Positions 8,075-17,828 of a DNA stretch of 64,000 nucleotides are shown here, piece after piece. The notes beneath the pieces were generated by a model that was given only the letters and a program-made list of their open reading frames with translations, was not told where the DNA came from and did not search any database. Positions within the stretch are counted from its first letter, which is position 1. The number at the start of each line of letters is the position of its first letter. Source of the stretch: Calditrichota bacterium. GTDB lineage: Bacteria > Calditrichota > Calditrichia > Calditrichales > Calditrichaceae. A program made the translations under genes and the position numbers. The DNA is taken from the NCBI GenBank assembly GCA_024278755.1, contig JAJRSO010000041.1:1-64000 (forward strand). Direction: 5' to 3'.

Positions 8075-9415
8075 TTACCGAACCGCCTGAATGGCCTGGT
8101 CAATTTTGGCCACCACGTCCGGAATACTCAGCGACGAGGCTTGGACGTTTAGATCCATTATATAAATATCATAATCCCCCCCCCGGTTAGAATGAAACAG
8201 AATCTTTTGACCATCGGGTGAAAAAACAGGGTTCAAATCATCGGCGGCATTGGACGTTAACCGCTGCTGAGCCGAACCGTCGGCATTCATCATATACAAT
8301 TCGTAATTTCCATCCCGGTTGGAAAAGAAGACAATTTTGTCACCATTAGGAGAGACATCCGGCCCGGCATCCTGATAACCGGGATTGAAGGTAAGCTGGC
8401 GCACATTTTGTCCTTTTAAGTCCATGCGGTAGATGGCTTTATCACCATCGCGGTTCGAATCAAAATAGATAATCCCCTTATCTTCCGTACTGCCGGGCGC
8501 AATGCATGGGCTGCCGTTATTGGATTCGGAATGCGCTAATTCCAGCTGGAAACGTCCGTCGGCTTCCATTATGAAGATATTTCCAAAAAGCTGATAAAAA
8601 GGCACTTCGCGTAAATCATTGCGTTCGGAAACAAACAAAATAAATTTTCCATCGGAAGAATATTTGGGATGCCAGTCATCGGAACCGTTGGTTGTTAAAT
8701 TCGTTTCTCGACCGGAAGCGAGATCTTTAATAAAAATATCGCGCAGTTTTTGCTCCGCATCCACATCCCGGTGATCTTCAACGGTAGAGGTATAAAGCAA
8801 CGTTTTTCCATCCGGCGAATAAGAGGGATTCCCCTCCTGTGCATCGGACTGAACCAGCGGCTGCCGGGTTTGCGCGGCCACATCGTATTCGAATATATCC
8901 CAGTTTCCATTAGGATCGGCCTGATAGACAATTTTCGAACCGTCTGCAGAAAAGGCGCCAAAGGCTTGCTGTCCGCTTCCGCCGATAAGCGTTTCCACCT
9001 GGAACGCGTCTGCAAATTTAGGGGCAATGCGGTCTAAATAAGTCTGGCCCTCCAATCCCTGTAAAACCTCTTTATAGGCACGATAGGCTTTTACTTTATC
9101 GCCGGCATTCAGGGCTGTTTCGGCATACAGATATTTTGCTTCGGCGTTATTCGGGTCTAAGTTCATCGCCTCTTCCAGTGTTTTCATTGCTTCGAGGCTG
9201 TGTCCGTTTTCGCTGTATACAAGGGCAAGCTGTCTGCGGTATTCCTGGTTGGCCGGTTTTTCTTCAATCTTATCCTGCAAGTCTTTTACCTTGGCCTGTA
9301 ACTGCACATCGCCTTCGAGGCTGCCGGATTCAGCGGCTGTCTGCTTAGAGCCTGAACATGAAAAAATCAACCCTGTTAAAATTAACAGGCCTAAAAATTT
9401 AACGTTTCTGTACAT
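8075..9415 (-). CDS. lipoprotein with TPRs and a TolB-like beta-propeller
   Basis: A 446-residue lipoprotein: signal MYRNVKFLGLLILTGLIFSC with lipobox Cys20. Residues about 60-130 hold helical TPR-like repeats (LALVYSENGHSLEAMKTLEE). From about 145 to 430 there are PD40/WD40-like blades of the TolB type, seen in SPDGKTLLYTS, SSDGKFILFVS, SPNGDKIVFFSNRDGNYELY and SPDGQKILFHS. Such propellers usually bind protein or carbohydrate partners in the periplasm. It is not the canonical TolB of a tol-pal operon: no tolQRA or pal is nearby and TPRs replace the TolB N-domain. It follows a very large TPR protein by 9 bases, so the two may form one envelope complex (inference). AAGGAG six bases before ATG 9415 supports the start. 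Confidence 0.85.
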   Translation of the reverse strand: MYRNVKFLGLLILTGLIFSCSGSKQTAAESGSLEGDVQLQAKVKDLQDKIEEKPANQEYRRQLALVYSENGHSLEAMKTLEEAMNLDPNNAEAKYLYAETALNAGDKVKAYRAYKEVLQGLEGQTYLDRIAPKFADAFQVETLIGGSGQQAFGAFSADGSKIVYQADPNGNWDIFEYDVAAQTRQPLVQSDAQEGNPSYSPDGKTLLYTSTVEDHRDVDAEQKLRDIFIKDLASGRETNLTTNGSDDWHPKYSSDGKFILFVSERNDLREVPFYQLFGNIFIMEADGRFQLELAHSESNNGSPCIAPGSTEDKGIIYFDSNRDGDKAIYRMDLKGQNVRQLTFNPGYQDAGPDVSPNGDKIVFFSNRDGNYELYMMNADGSAQQRLTSNAADDLNPVFSPDGQKILFHSNRGGDYDIYIMDLNVQASSLSIPDVVAKIDQAIQAVR

Positions 9416-9424
9416 AATGACTCC

Positions 9425-12400
9425 TTATTGAATCTGTTTGATTCTTTTTTCTGCTTCTCTTTTCAAAATCAGGTCAATTCCGGGGCGTCGGATAATCTCT
9501 TTATACATACGCACCGCATCGTCAATGCGTCCCAGTTTTTCATAACTCTGTCCGGAATAATACAATGCGCTGGCCTCCCACTGCAATTTTGTCTTCCGTG
9601 AAAGTAAAGGAATTTTTACAAATTCTGCAATGGCATTTTCATATTGTCCGCCCTTTAACAAGGCTTCGCCAATATAAAACTGTATCTCCGGCTCCCGTTC
9701 GGAATCTGCCTCAATTTTAATTTTTTTTAGGTAATCGACAGCATTTTGAAATTGATTAAGATTAATATACGATTGGGCGATAATTATTTTTTTATCCATC
9801 ACATCCGGCCTATCCGGAAACTTATCCACAAATTGCCGCGACAGGGCCTGCGCGGCATCCCAAAAACCGGTAAGCGTATATGTTTTAATCAGGTTGGATG
9901 AAATATTTGCTTCCAGTTTTGTATCGGGACGGGCTTTTAAGGCATTTTTAAACATTGTAATGGCATTATCATATTTTTCCGTCCTAAAATAGAGCGTGCC
10001 CAGTGTATTCAACGCTGCGGCCAGCTTATTACTGGAAGGATAGTTGCCGTAAAACTTACTTAATATTTTAAACGCCTCTTCCGTTTTATTCAGCGTTACA
10101 TTTATCAGGGCCAGCGTATAATCGGCATCATCCAAATAGTCGGAAGATTTGTATTTCTTTTTTACTTCGTGCAGGAGTTTTTCGGCCTTTTTGTAGTTTT
10201 TATTCAGGCGGTAATAATCGGCCAGTTCCACAATAAAGCGCGCCGGATTGTTTTTCTTTTTCGGATATTTCTTTTTATAGTTTTGAATGGCTGATTTACT
10301 CTCTTTTATTTTCCCGGAGCGAATAAGCGAAACAATATATTTAGCAGCGATTTCTTCAATTTTCTGCGGATCGTTTTCTCTTGCCGGCAAGGTTTTGTAC
10401 ACCGCAGCCGCCCGGGTGTAATCTCCCTGATTAAAATAGATCTCCCCCAGATACAATTGCGCCCGGGTGAATAAATCCGGATTATCATTCGTTACTTCTT
10501 TAAAATTATCGGCGGCGGCCTGCTTTTTATGCAGGGAAAAATAGATTTTACCCAAACCAAAACGGGCGTCATTCTGATATTTACCGCGGGCCGTTAATTT
10601 TAGATACTGTTTGTAACGTTTAAGAGCCTCATGCGGTTCTTCCAATCCCTCATAAGCACTGGCCAGATAGAATATTTTATCATAAACAGAAGCTTCTAAA
10701 AAGGCCAGACTTAGCACCTCATCTTCAAGAAAAGGCGCGTTGAGCGCCGGTTTCAGAACCGAAACGGCCTGCTTGTATTCTCCGGCTTTTACTAATAAAA
10801 ATCCGATATGCCGGGCGGCCCGCAAGGCCTGAGGCGCATAATAGTACCGAGCGCTTAGTTTGGCGTTTAACTGTGCCGCTTCTTTAAACAGGCCTTTCTG
10901 TTCATAATCTGCGGCAACGCGATACAACGCCTCGGCGGCAGAGTGGGCATAGGGATATTCCGAAGCGATCTTTTTAAACAGTTCCAGCGCCTTCGGGGGA
11001 TTACTTTCCTGCAACGCCTGCGCATAAGCAAACAGATATTCCGGATAAAAATCCGAATCAGCATATTTCTGAACTAATTGCCTGAAAAAGGCAAAGGAGT
11101 CTTTTGCATATGCCGTATCGAAGGCCGTGCGGTAGGCCAGGTTCCGCAGCCACTCTTCATCAAAATCACTGTCGGGATATTTTGCCAGTAAAGAGTGCAA
11201 CAGCTTTCTCTGTTCCCCGATAGAAGTCGTATCTTCGTTAATCTTCAGTTCCACAAGACGCCAGGCCGCTTCGTCGGCAGCCGAACAACTTTTCTTATTT
11301 CGCAGCGCTAATGTATACTGTTGTCTGGCTTTTTCCCGCAGTTTTTTTTCTGCCGTTTGTCCCGCTAAACGGCTTTGATTTAAATAGGCGTTTCCCAAAA
11401 ACAAATGGAGATCGCCCGTAAAAGAAGAACTATCCTGTAAGGCGGTAAGAAATTGTTGTTCGGCTTTTTTGGGCTTTTTTAATTCCTTTAAATAGATGCG
11501 CCCCAGTTTAAACTGTAACGCTTTTGTATCCGCGCCGTTTACCATCGCTGCCGTTACGTCGGCAAGACTCTCCACAACCCCGTTTTTATTGATAATTTTA
11601 TACTCATTTAAAAAAGAGAGCCGTTCCAGTGAAGCGGAATAATGCGGAGATGCGCCAAATTCCGAAATAATTTTTTTATAATAATAAATACTCTCCTGAA
11701 AATCATCCGTTTGCTCATATGCCTGGGCCAGATAAAATAGTAGATCGTCTTTTTCCGCAAAGTTTTCCCGCAGCAGAGTAAGCGGCTGCAGTAAAGGAAT
11801 GACCTCTCTCCAACGACCGGATTTAATCAGTAATTCTGCCAGTTGAACGGAATTACGAGCCTCTGCTTTAACGTTTCCACCTTTTCCGCGACGGGCATTT
11901 AAAACAGAAATAGCCTCGGCATATTGTTTGTCTGCCACAAGCCAGGATAGGTAAACGGAATCGGTAGCGGTATAAAAAACAGACGTTTTGTCTTTTGATT
12001 TTTCCAGGCTGCTATTCAATACTTTTCGCGCCGCATCGGCATTGTTCTGTTTTCGCAAACAAAGGGCAATTTTTAACTGTACAGATTGATCGGCCGGATT
12101 TCCATCGTTAGCATATACCGCTTCATATTCCTTTTGCGCTTTTCCATAAGCCCGTTGCGTATAATAAATATTTCCCAGCATTTCATGAATTTGCCGGTCG
12201 TTTTCGCCCTTTAAACCGGAAAGAAGCAGATTGGCCGCTTCCTTATACTTCTTTTCGGCGGTATAAAGCCGGCTGAGCAACAACAATGCATCCTGCCGGT
12301 GAACGGATGTCGGATAAGTTGTAATAAGATGATTTAAATATTCTTTTGCCGGTTGCGAATATCCCTGCGTTGATTTTATCTTTGCCGCCACCAGGTCTGC

Positions 12401-13027
12401 TTCGGCCAGCGTCTCATCCGTTACCTGCATTTTAAAAACCCGCTGAATAACCTGAGCCGCTTTATCCGCCTGCTCCCGGAGCAGGAGACAAAAGGCCGAT
12501 TTAACCAACGACGGCCCGTAAAAAGAAGAGGATGTATACTGATCGCCGATGACGCCAAAGGTCTGAAACGCTTCATTATAGCGCTTGTCATTTAATAGCA
12601 GTGCGCCCGCTTTATACAGCCCTTCCGGCGCCAGCGCGCTTTTTGGATACAACAACCGGACGGTTTGGTAGGATTTTACCGCTTCATCCCGTTCCTGCAG
12701 CATTTCACTGCAAAAACCGGTTTGAAGCCAGGCGTCCGGCGCTTTGGCGCTTTTAGGATATCCGACGGCGAGAGATTGAAAAACAGCTCTGGCCTTATCG
12801 TATTTTTTTAGTTTTAGAAAGGACATTCCCGCAAAATAATAAGCCTGATCGGCCTTTGGGCTGCCGGGATAATTGGTATAGAATTTAATGAATTGCTGAG
12901 CCGCCAAATCATAAAACGATTGATTGTATAGTTTTAACGGATACGAAAAATCACTGCTCTCTGTTACATCCTGGGCAAAAAGAGCGGTAGTGTATATCAG
13001 AACAATTAAAAGTAATTTCTTTAGCAT
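9425..13027 (-). CDS. large exported TPR-repeat protein
   Basis: A 1200-residue protein with a Sec signal (MLKKLLLIVLIYTTALFAQ, cleavage about residue 19) and then almost only tetratricopeptide-like helix pairs to the C-terminus. Examples are SFYDLAAQQFIKFYTNYPGS, ADQAYYFAGMSFLKLKKYDK, AVRMYKEIIRRPGIDLILKR and many copies of the A-x-Y-x-x-G pattern. Repeats of the YbgF/BamD subtype (YP-x-S-x-x-A) dominate at the N-terminus. Function is unassigned; a periplasmic scaffold is the natural reading. The 12-base gap from the helicase gene and 9-base gap to the TolB-like lipoprotein place it in one operon. No strong Shine-Dalgarno precedes ATG 13027. Comparable giant TPR proteins are common in this superphylum. 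Confidence 0.82.
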   Translation of the reverse strand: MLKKLLLIVLIYTTALFAQDVTESSDFSYPLKLYNQSFYDLAAQQFIKFYTNYPGSPKADQAYYFAGMSFLKLKKYDKARAVFQSLAVGYPKSAKAPDAWLQTGFCSEMLQERDEAVKSYQTVRLLYPKSALAPEGLYKAGALLLNDKRYNEAFQTFGVIGDQYTSSSFYGPSLVKSAFCLLLREQADKAAQVIQRVFKMQVTDETLAEADLVAAKIKSTQGYSQPAKEYLNHLITTYPTSVHRQDALLLLSRLYTAEKKYKEAANLLLSGLKGENDRQIHEMLGNIYYTQRAYGKAQKEYEAVYANDGNPADQSVQLKIALCLRKQNNADAARKVLNSSLEKSKDKTSVFYTATDSVYLSWLVADKQYAEAISVLNARRGKGGNVKAEARNSVQLAELLIKSGRWREVIPLLQPLTLLRENFAEKDDLLFYLAQAYEQTDDFQESIYYYKKIISEFGASPHYSASLERLSFLNEYKIINKNGVVESLADVTAAMVNGADTKALQFKLGRIYLKELKKPKKAEQQFLTALQDSSSFTGDLHLFLGNAYLNQSRLAGQTAEKKLREKARQQYTLALRNKKSCSAADEAAWRLVELKINEDTTSIGEQRKLLHSLLAKYPDSDFDEEWLRNLAYRTAFDTAYAKDSFAFFRQLVQKYADSDFYPEYLFAYAQALQESNPPKALELFKKIASEYPYAHSAAEALYRVAADYEQKGLFKEAAQLNAKLSARYYYAPQALRAARHIGFLLVKAGEYKQAVSVLKPALNAPFLEDEVLSLAFLEASVYDKIFYLASAYEGLEEPHEALKRYKQYLKLTARGKYQNDARFGLGKIYFSLHKKQAAADNFKEVTNDNPDLFTRAQLYLGEIYFNQGDYTRAAAVYKTLPARENDPQKIEEIAAKYIVSLIRSGKIKESKSAIQNYKKKYPKKKNNPARFIVELADYYRLNKNYKKAEKLLHEVKKKYKSSDYLDDADYTLALINVTLNKTEEAFKILSKFYGNYPSSNKLAAALNTLGTLYFRTEKYDNAITMFKNALKARPDTKLEANISSNLIKTYTLTGFWDAAQALSRQFVDKFPDRPDVMDKKIIIAQSYINLNQFQNAVDYLKKIKIEADSEREPEIQFYIGEALLKGGQYENAIAEFVKIPLLSRKTKLQWEASALYYSGQSYEKLGRIDDAVRMYKEIIRRPGIDLILKREAEKRIKQIQ

Positions 13028-13039
13028 CGCATACTTTCA

Positions 13040-15256
13040 TTAATTTTCAATGGGTGAAAGATTGGCATACGCCTTTAGCAATTTTTTTGTAATATCGTCA
13101 TTTATAAAATGGACGGTAATTTTCATTTTATCCCCATGACCTTCGAGCCCCAAAATTTGACCTTTACCAAAAGTAGAATGGTACACCGGCTGGCCAATCC
13201 GATAGAAGAGTTCATCCGGATCCTGTGAGGTATGCGCATTAAAATAACTTTGTATCTTCTTTCGCCGCGAAGTGCTCTTCTTTTTGGAAGTGCGGCGTAC
13301 GGTTTTTTTACTACTGTCGTATTGCAGCAGTTCGTCCGGAATCTCATCGAGGAACAACGAGGGCATGGTATCCATATAAGCGCCATATTTACGCCTGCGG
13401 GCGGCGTAGCACAGATACAGCGCTTTTTGAGCGCGTGTCATGCCCACATACATCAAACGTCTTTCCTCTTCCAATTCCTGTAAATTGGTTTCGTGCGTCT
13501 TTTGTAGTGGTAAAAGTCCCATCTCCAGCCCGGTAATGCATACAACGGGAAATTCTAATCCTTTGGAAGAATGCAGTGTCATTAAGGTCACTGCGTTGGA
13601 GTCCGAATTCCAGCCATCTACATCACTCATTAACATTACTTCTTCCAGATACGAAGCAAGGCTGTCATCTTTTTCGGTTTTTTTTCGCTCCGAAACAAAT
13701 TGCGCCACGCTGTTAAATAATTCTTTAATATTATTTACCCTGCTCTCGGCCTCATACTGGTCATATTCGGTTTGGTAATGGTGAATAATGCCGGATTCCG
13801 ATGCAAGAGTCGAGGTCAGTTCCACGGCCGAAAGCTCACTGCTTAAGCCGATAAATTTTTTAATCAAGTCGTAAAACTCAACGACACGGGCAATCATCGC
13901 AGCCGAAATAGAAGCGACCTCCTGTACTCTTCCCATAGCTTCAAAAAGATTAATATTTTCAATATCCGCAAATTTTTCAATTTTTTGCACGGTTGTTTCA
14001 CCAATACCGCGCAGCGGGAAATTAACAATCCGCTTAAGCGCAATATCGTCCGCCGGATTGACAATAAGTTTCAGATAGGCCAGAATATCTTTAATCTCTT
14101 TACGGTCGTAAAATTTTACACTGCCGATGATGGTATACGAAATAGCATTACGCCGCAGCAAATCTTCCATTACCCTGCTCTGAGCGTTCGTTCGGTAAAG
14201 GATGGCAATATCACGGAAGTTCCGTTTATTGGTATATAATTCCGTATGAATAATATCAATAATGTGTTTTGCTTCTTCGGTTTCGTCCGTAGCCATAAAA
14301 ACCGATATAGGTTCACCTTGTTCCAGTTTTGTCCAAAGATTTTTGCCGATTCGTTCCTTATTGTGTTCCACCAGAGCGTTTGCAGCTTCCAGAATATTAC
14401 TGTTCGAACGGTAGTTTTCTTCCAGTTTGTAGGTTTTGGCCTCGGGAAAATCTTTATTAAAATCCAGGATATTACTAATATCCGCACCGCGCCAGCCGTA
14501 AATCGCCTGGTCTTCATCACCCACAACACAAATATTTTTTTGTTCACTTACCAGTTTTTGCAGCAGCAGATATTGCGTATGATTGGTATCCTGATACTCA
14601 TCAACCATAATGTATTTAAACTTTGCAACGTATTTTTCGTGGATTTCCGGTTTTTCTGTAAACAGTTCGATGGGTTTCATGAGCAGATCATCAAAATCCA
14701 GGGCATTATTTGCTTTAAGATACGCCTGATACTTTTTATAAATATCGGGAAGCAATCCCTCAAAATCACGATCGTCTTCGGCCTTTATATCCGTTGGATA
14801 TAAAAACTTATTTTTTAATCTTGATAGGCGAGACTGTAGCATTTTAGGTGGATATTTTTGCTGAGGCAAACCGACCATACTCAACACTTTTTTAAGAGCC
14901 CGCACCTGGTCATCCACATCGTAAATGGTAAAGTTTTTTTCATATCCCGCGGCGGCGGCTTCTATTCGCAGTATGCGTGCGGCCATGGAATGGAATGTGC
15001 CAATCCAGGAAGGTGCGACGTCGCTGCCCAAAAGTTCGGCAATGCGGCTTTTCATCTCTTTTGCGGCCTTATTGGTAAACGTCAGTGCTAAAATTTGTGA
15101 CGGATGAACCTTTTTCTTTTTGATAAGGTTGGCAATTCGATAGGTTAAGGTTCGCGTTTTTCCGCTGCCTGCGCCGGCCAAAATAAGCATTGGCCCTTCG
15201 GTGTTTTGCGCGGCTTTTTTTTGGACATCATTTAAATCTGCTAATGAAAACGCCAT
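13040..15256 (-). CDS. uvrD: UvrD/PcrA-type ATP-dependent DNA helicase
   Basis: The 738-residue superfamily 1A helicase has LNDVQKKAA (Q motif) and Walker A GAGSGKT at 28-34. It then shows LTFTNKAAKEM (Ia), GTFHSMAARIL (Ib), VDEYQDTN (II), GDEDQAIYGWRGAD (III), LEENYRSN (IV), VTLMTLHSSKGLEFP (V) and EERRLMYVGMTRAQKALYL (VI). A C-terminal Tudor-like tail (PVYHSTFGKGQILGLEG) is typical of PcrA/UvrD. It unwinds DNA 3' to 5' in excision and mismatch repair and removes RecA or stalled RNA polymerase. AGGAAG before ATG 15256 supports the start. The mltG gene ends 5 bases upstream, so it is co-transcribed with a cell-wall enzyme; no functional link is implied. Confidence 0.94.
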   Translation of the reverse strand: MAFSLADLNDVQKKAAQNTEGPMLILAGAGSGKTRTLTYRIANLIKKKKVHPSQILALTFTNKAAKEMKSRIAELLGSDVAPSWIGTFHSMAARILRIEAAAAGYEKNFTIYDVDDQVRALKKVLSMVGLPQQKYPPKMLQSRLSRLKNKFLYPTDIKAEDDRDFEGLLPDIYKKYQAYLKANNALDFDDLLMKPIELFTEKPEIHEKYVAKFKYIMVDEYQDTNHTQYLLLQKLVSEQKNICVVGDEDQAIYGWRGADISNILDFNKDFPEAKTYKLEENYRSNSNILEAANALVEHNKERIGKNLWTKLEQGEPISVFMATDETEEAKHIIDIIHTELYTNKRNFRDIAILYRTNAQSRVMEDLLRRNAISYTIIGSVKFYDRKEIKDILAYLKLIVNPADDIALKRIVNFPLRGIGETTVQKIEKFADIENINLFEAMGRVQEVASISAAMIARVVEFYDLIKKFIGLSSELSAVELTSTLASESGIIHHYQTEYDQYEAESRVNNIKELFNSVAQFVSERKKTEKDDSLASYLEEVMLMSDVDGWNSDSNAVTLMTLHSSKGLEFPVVCITGLEMGLLPLQKTHETNLQELEEERRLMYVGMTRAQKALYLCYAARRRKYGAYMDTMPSLFLDEIPDELLQYDSSKKTVRRTSKKKSTSRRKKIQSYFNAHTSQDPDELFYRIGQPVYHSTFGKGQILGLEGHGDKMKITVHFINDDITKKLLKAYANLSPIEN

Positions 15257-15261
15257 TGAGT

Positions 15262-16302
15262 CTACTTCCTTTTCTGATAGTATTTTTTGCGGGCTTCTTC
15301 CCTGCGCACTTTATCGAAGGCAGCTTTTGCCCGGATGTGTTCCGATGAAGTGCGTGAAAACACATGACTCCCGTCTCCCTTTGCCACAAAATATAAAAAC
15401 TTTGTCTGCGCCGGGAAAAGCGCGGCTAATATGGAAGCCTTACCGGGGTTATTTATCGGCCCGGGTGGAAGCCCCGCATAGCGGTATGTGTTGTATGGTG
15501 AATCAATTTCTAAATCTCGGTATAATAAACGGCGCGGGCCGTCCTTAAGAATAAACTGAATGGTCGGGTCTGCCTGCAAGCGCATTTTTCTACGTAGGCG
15601 ATTCCAGTAAACCGAGGCAATTACCGGTCGTTCGGAATCCAGCATAGCCTCTCCCTCAATAATTGATGCGAGGGTTAATATCTGATGCATACTGTATCCG
15701 CTCTGTTTTAATCGCGCCTGAACCGAATCGGGTTTAAATAAAGCAATCGTTCGGCGAACCAGATAGCGTAACACTTGTTTTTCGTTTATTCCAAAAGAAA
15801 ACGTATAGGTATCGGGCAATAAATACCCATTAAGTGTCTCCCCAGGAATACCTGTATTTAAACTAAAATCCGCGTCTTTTATCAAAGAATCCAAAACTAT
15901 TTTTTTTAAACGAAGTTTTCGGCTAAGTTCATTCGTTATCCTATCGGAACCCCAGCCTTCAATCAGTGTTACATGCACTTCTTCCGGCTTTGCTTCCGCT
16001 AAAAAACGAACAAGCTGCGGATAATTCAGATCGTTGGGAACAATAAAAAGCCCGGCTTTGATTTTTGTTTCACATCCCAGAGTTTTGGCCCACAATAAAA
16101 ACAATTTATCCTGGCGGATTAATCCGTGCTTTTTAAGGCTGTCCGCTATCTGAACGAGCAGGGCGCCGCGCGGAATAACGATTTCGGTTTTACGGATTGT
16201 TTTATCTTTATCCGCAGGTATCTGAAAATATTCATACACCTTAAAAACAAATAGCGGTAACAGAAGCAAAACAATTAAAATACTTTTTCTTTTTCCGCTC
16301 AA
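15262..16302 (-). CDS. mltG: endolytic murein transglycosylase MltG (YceG-like)
   Basis: A 346-residue inner-membrane protein: one N-terminal membrane segment (about 8-22), a LysM-like subdomain, then the YceG domain. The catalytic glutamate lies in LASIIEGEA (about 211-219). Other family boxes are LNGYLLPDTYTF (158-169) and YAGLPPGPINNPG near residue 295. MltG cleaves nascent glycan strands within the chain and ends elongation. The start is a TTG at 16302 that overlaps the chorismate mutase stop by four bases (TTGA), so translational coupling is likely. The gene continues without a gap into the helicase gene. Confidence 0.92.
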   Translation of the reverse strand: MSGKRKSILIVLLLLPLFVFKVYEYFQIPADKDKTIRKTEIVIPRGALLVQIADSLKKHGLIRQDKLFLLWAKTLGCETKIKAGLFIVPNDLNYPQLVRFLAEAKPEEVHVTLIEGWGSDRITNELSRKLRLKKIVLDSLIKDADFSLNTGIPGETLNGYLLPDTYTFSFGINEKQVLRYLVRRTIALFKPDSVQARLKQSGYSMHQILTLASIIEGEAMLDSERPVIASVYWNRLRRKMRLQADPTIQFILKDGPRRLLYRDLEIDSPYNTYRYAGLPPGPINNPGKASILAALFPAQTKFLYFVAKGDGSHVFSRTSSEHIRAKAAFDKVRREEARKKYYQKRK

Positions 16303-16595
16303 GTGGTATTTCTCTTTTGAAAATTTTCCTGTTCCAGGCGGCGCGATTCGTCGATAATACGTTCATATAACCGGCTGATGGCATCTGCGCTGAGAGGGCC
16401 GGGGTTAAAGGTTTGCACATGCGCAATTACCTGCTCTTCCCTACTCGGTACATAAACCGGAAAACCCAAACGACGCTTAATAACGCCGATGCTGTCGGCA
16501 CATTGGGCACGTTTGTTGAGCAGCTCCACTATCTGACGATCATAGGCGTCAATTTTCTGGCGCAGCCCATCTATTTTTTTAAGTTCCGATTTCAA
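16299..16595 (-). CDS. chorismate mutase, AroQ type
   Basis: A 98-residue all-helical AroQ-fold protein that converts chorismate to prephenate, the first step toward phenylalanine and tyrosine. The pattern KIDGLRQKIDAYDRQIVELL-NKRAQCADSIGVIKRR is characteristic, with the paired basic residues of helix 1 and the loop, followed by the YVPSREEQV box and a C-terminal IDESRRLEQ. The only plausible start is TTG 16595, five bases after GGTAGG. It is a stand-alone domain with no prephenate dehydratase or DAHP synthase attached. The four-base overlap with mltG puts this amino-acid gene at the head of a cell-wall/repair operon. Confidence 0.85.
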   Translation of the reverse strand: MKSELKKIDGLRQKIDAYDRQIVELLNKRAQCADSIGVIKRRLGFPVYVPSREEQVIAHVQTFNPGPLSADAISRLYERIIDESRRLEQENFQKRNTT

Positions 16596-16783
16596 GCAAA
16601 CCTACCCATATTACCCATAAAATGATTTGGGAAGATAGCGTAATTCGGCTTTAAAATCCAGTTTTTTTCAGACCTTCTTTTTAAAATGGAAATGGGCGTT
16701 TAAATATGAAAAGTCCCGCTAAAATATAGCCAAATTGAAGATTACGAAATATACAATTACCCGCTAATGCAATTGTTTTTTAT

Positions 16784-17812
16784 TCAGATTAAGTTTGATA
16801 GGTCGATCAATTTCTGCAAGGTTGCCTTTGCCGCGCCGCTATCAATGGATTGCTTTGCTAAGATAAGTCCTTCTTCGAGGGTGCCTACTTTTCCGCTTAT
16901 ACGGATGGCGGCCGCGGAATTAAGAAGTACAACATCTCTCGGCGCTCCCGATTCTCCATTTAACACGGATTCCATAAACTGTATATTCTCTTTGCAGGAA
17001 TTCGTCTGAATGCGTTTTACCGGAACCGGCGTTAATCCGAAATCGGCGGGATGAATTTCATATTCACTTATTTTACCATTCAATAATTCCACTATATGGG
17101 TCGGCCCGCAGATAGAAATCTCATCCAGTCCCTCCAGTCCGTGCACGGCCATTATATGTTCGGCCCCGAGTTCTTTCATAACTTCTACAACGGTATACAT
17201 TACATTCATATCGCTCACCCCCACCACCTGACGCTTGGTACGCGCCGGATTGGTCATAGGACCGATTAAATTAAAAATAGTCCAGGCGCCAATTTCACGG
17301 CGCGGTCCTAATAAATAGGGTTGGGATTTATTAAATTTTTCGGCAAAAAGAAAAGCAATACCAGCTTCGTTAAAACATTTTTGCAAAATCGGGGAGGGCA
17401 TATCCACCCGAACCCCCAGAGCGGTAAGTAAATCGGAACTCCCGCATTTGCTGGAAACACTCTTTTGGCCGTGTTTTGCAACTTTAACTCCGGCGCCGGC
17501 GGTAACGAGCGCTGAAGTGGTAGAAATATTAAATGTGTGTAAATTATCTCCACCGGTACCACAGGTATCCACCATGTTTTTATAGTGCATGCTAAGCGAA
17601 TCGGATTTACTGGCAACGGCCTCGGCCGCTCCGGTTATTTCATCTACGGTTTCGCCTTTCATACGCAAAGCTACAAGATAAGCGGAAATCTGCGCTTCGC
17701 TGGCATTCTCTTCAATTATCTCCGTCATCACGCTGCGGCTCTCCTCGCGTGAAAGGTCTTTTCCTTTCATTAACCGGTTGACGGCAGCCTTAACGATACT
17801 GCTACTTTTGAT
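16784..17812 (-). CDS. trpD: anthranilate phosphoribosyltransferase TrpD, apparent ATC start
   Basis: TrpD joins anthranilate to phosphoribosyl pyrophosphate in tryptophan synthesis. Family motifs are clear: CGTGGD (84-89), NISTTSALVTAGAGVKVAKHG and SVSSKCGSSDLL (near 100-129), and the RREIGAWTIFNLIGPMTNPA box. The start is odd. A perfect AAAGGAG (17819-17825) is followed after six bases by ATC at 17812, and no ATG, GTG or TTG lies at that spacing. An ATC start gives 342 residues, the usual TrpD length, beginning (M)KSSSIVKAAVNRLMKGKDLS. The next upstream ATG in frame, 17881, lies 53 bases inside the preceding gene and would add 23 residues. No other trp genes are in the window, so tryptophan genes are scattered in this genome. 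Confidence 0.85.
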   Translation of the reverse strand: MKSSSIVKAAVNRLMKGKDLSREESRSVMTEIIEENASEAQISAYLVALRMKGETVDEITGAAEAVASKSDSLSMHYKNMVDTCGTGGDNLHTFNISTTSALVTAGAGVKVAKHGQKSVSSKCGSSDLLTALGVRVDMPSPILQKCFNEAGIAFLFAEKFNKSQPYLLGPRREIGAWTIFNLIGPMTNPARTKRQVVGVSDMNVMYTVVEVMKELGAEHIMAVHGLEGLDEISICGPTHIVELLNGKISEYEIHPADFGLTPVPVKRIQTNSCKENIQFMESVLNGESGAPRDVVLLNSAAAIRISGKVGTLEEGLILAKQSIDSGAAKATLQKLIDLSNLI

Positions 17813-17828
17813 AGCACACTCCTTTATT

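Noticed and set aside
8075-9415. Canonical TolB of the Tol-Pal system
   Set aside because: It is a lipoprotein with N-terminal TPRs, and no tolQ, tolR, tolA or pal gene is adjacent.
14246-14803. 185-codon plus-strand frame antisense to uvrD
   Set aside because: It mirrors a strongly coding minus-strand gene, has phenylalanine- and histidine-heavy composition and no family resemblance.
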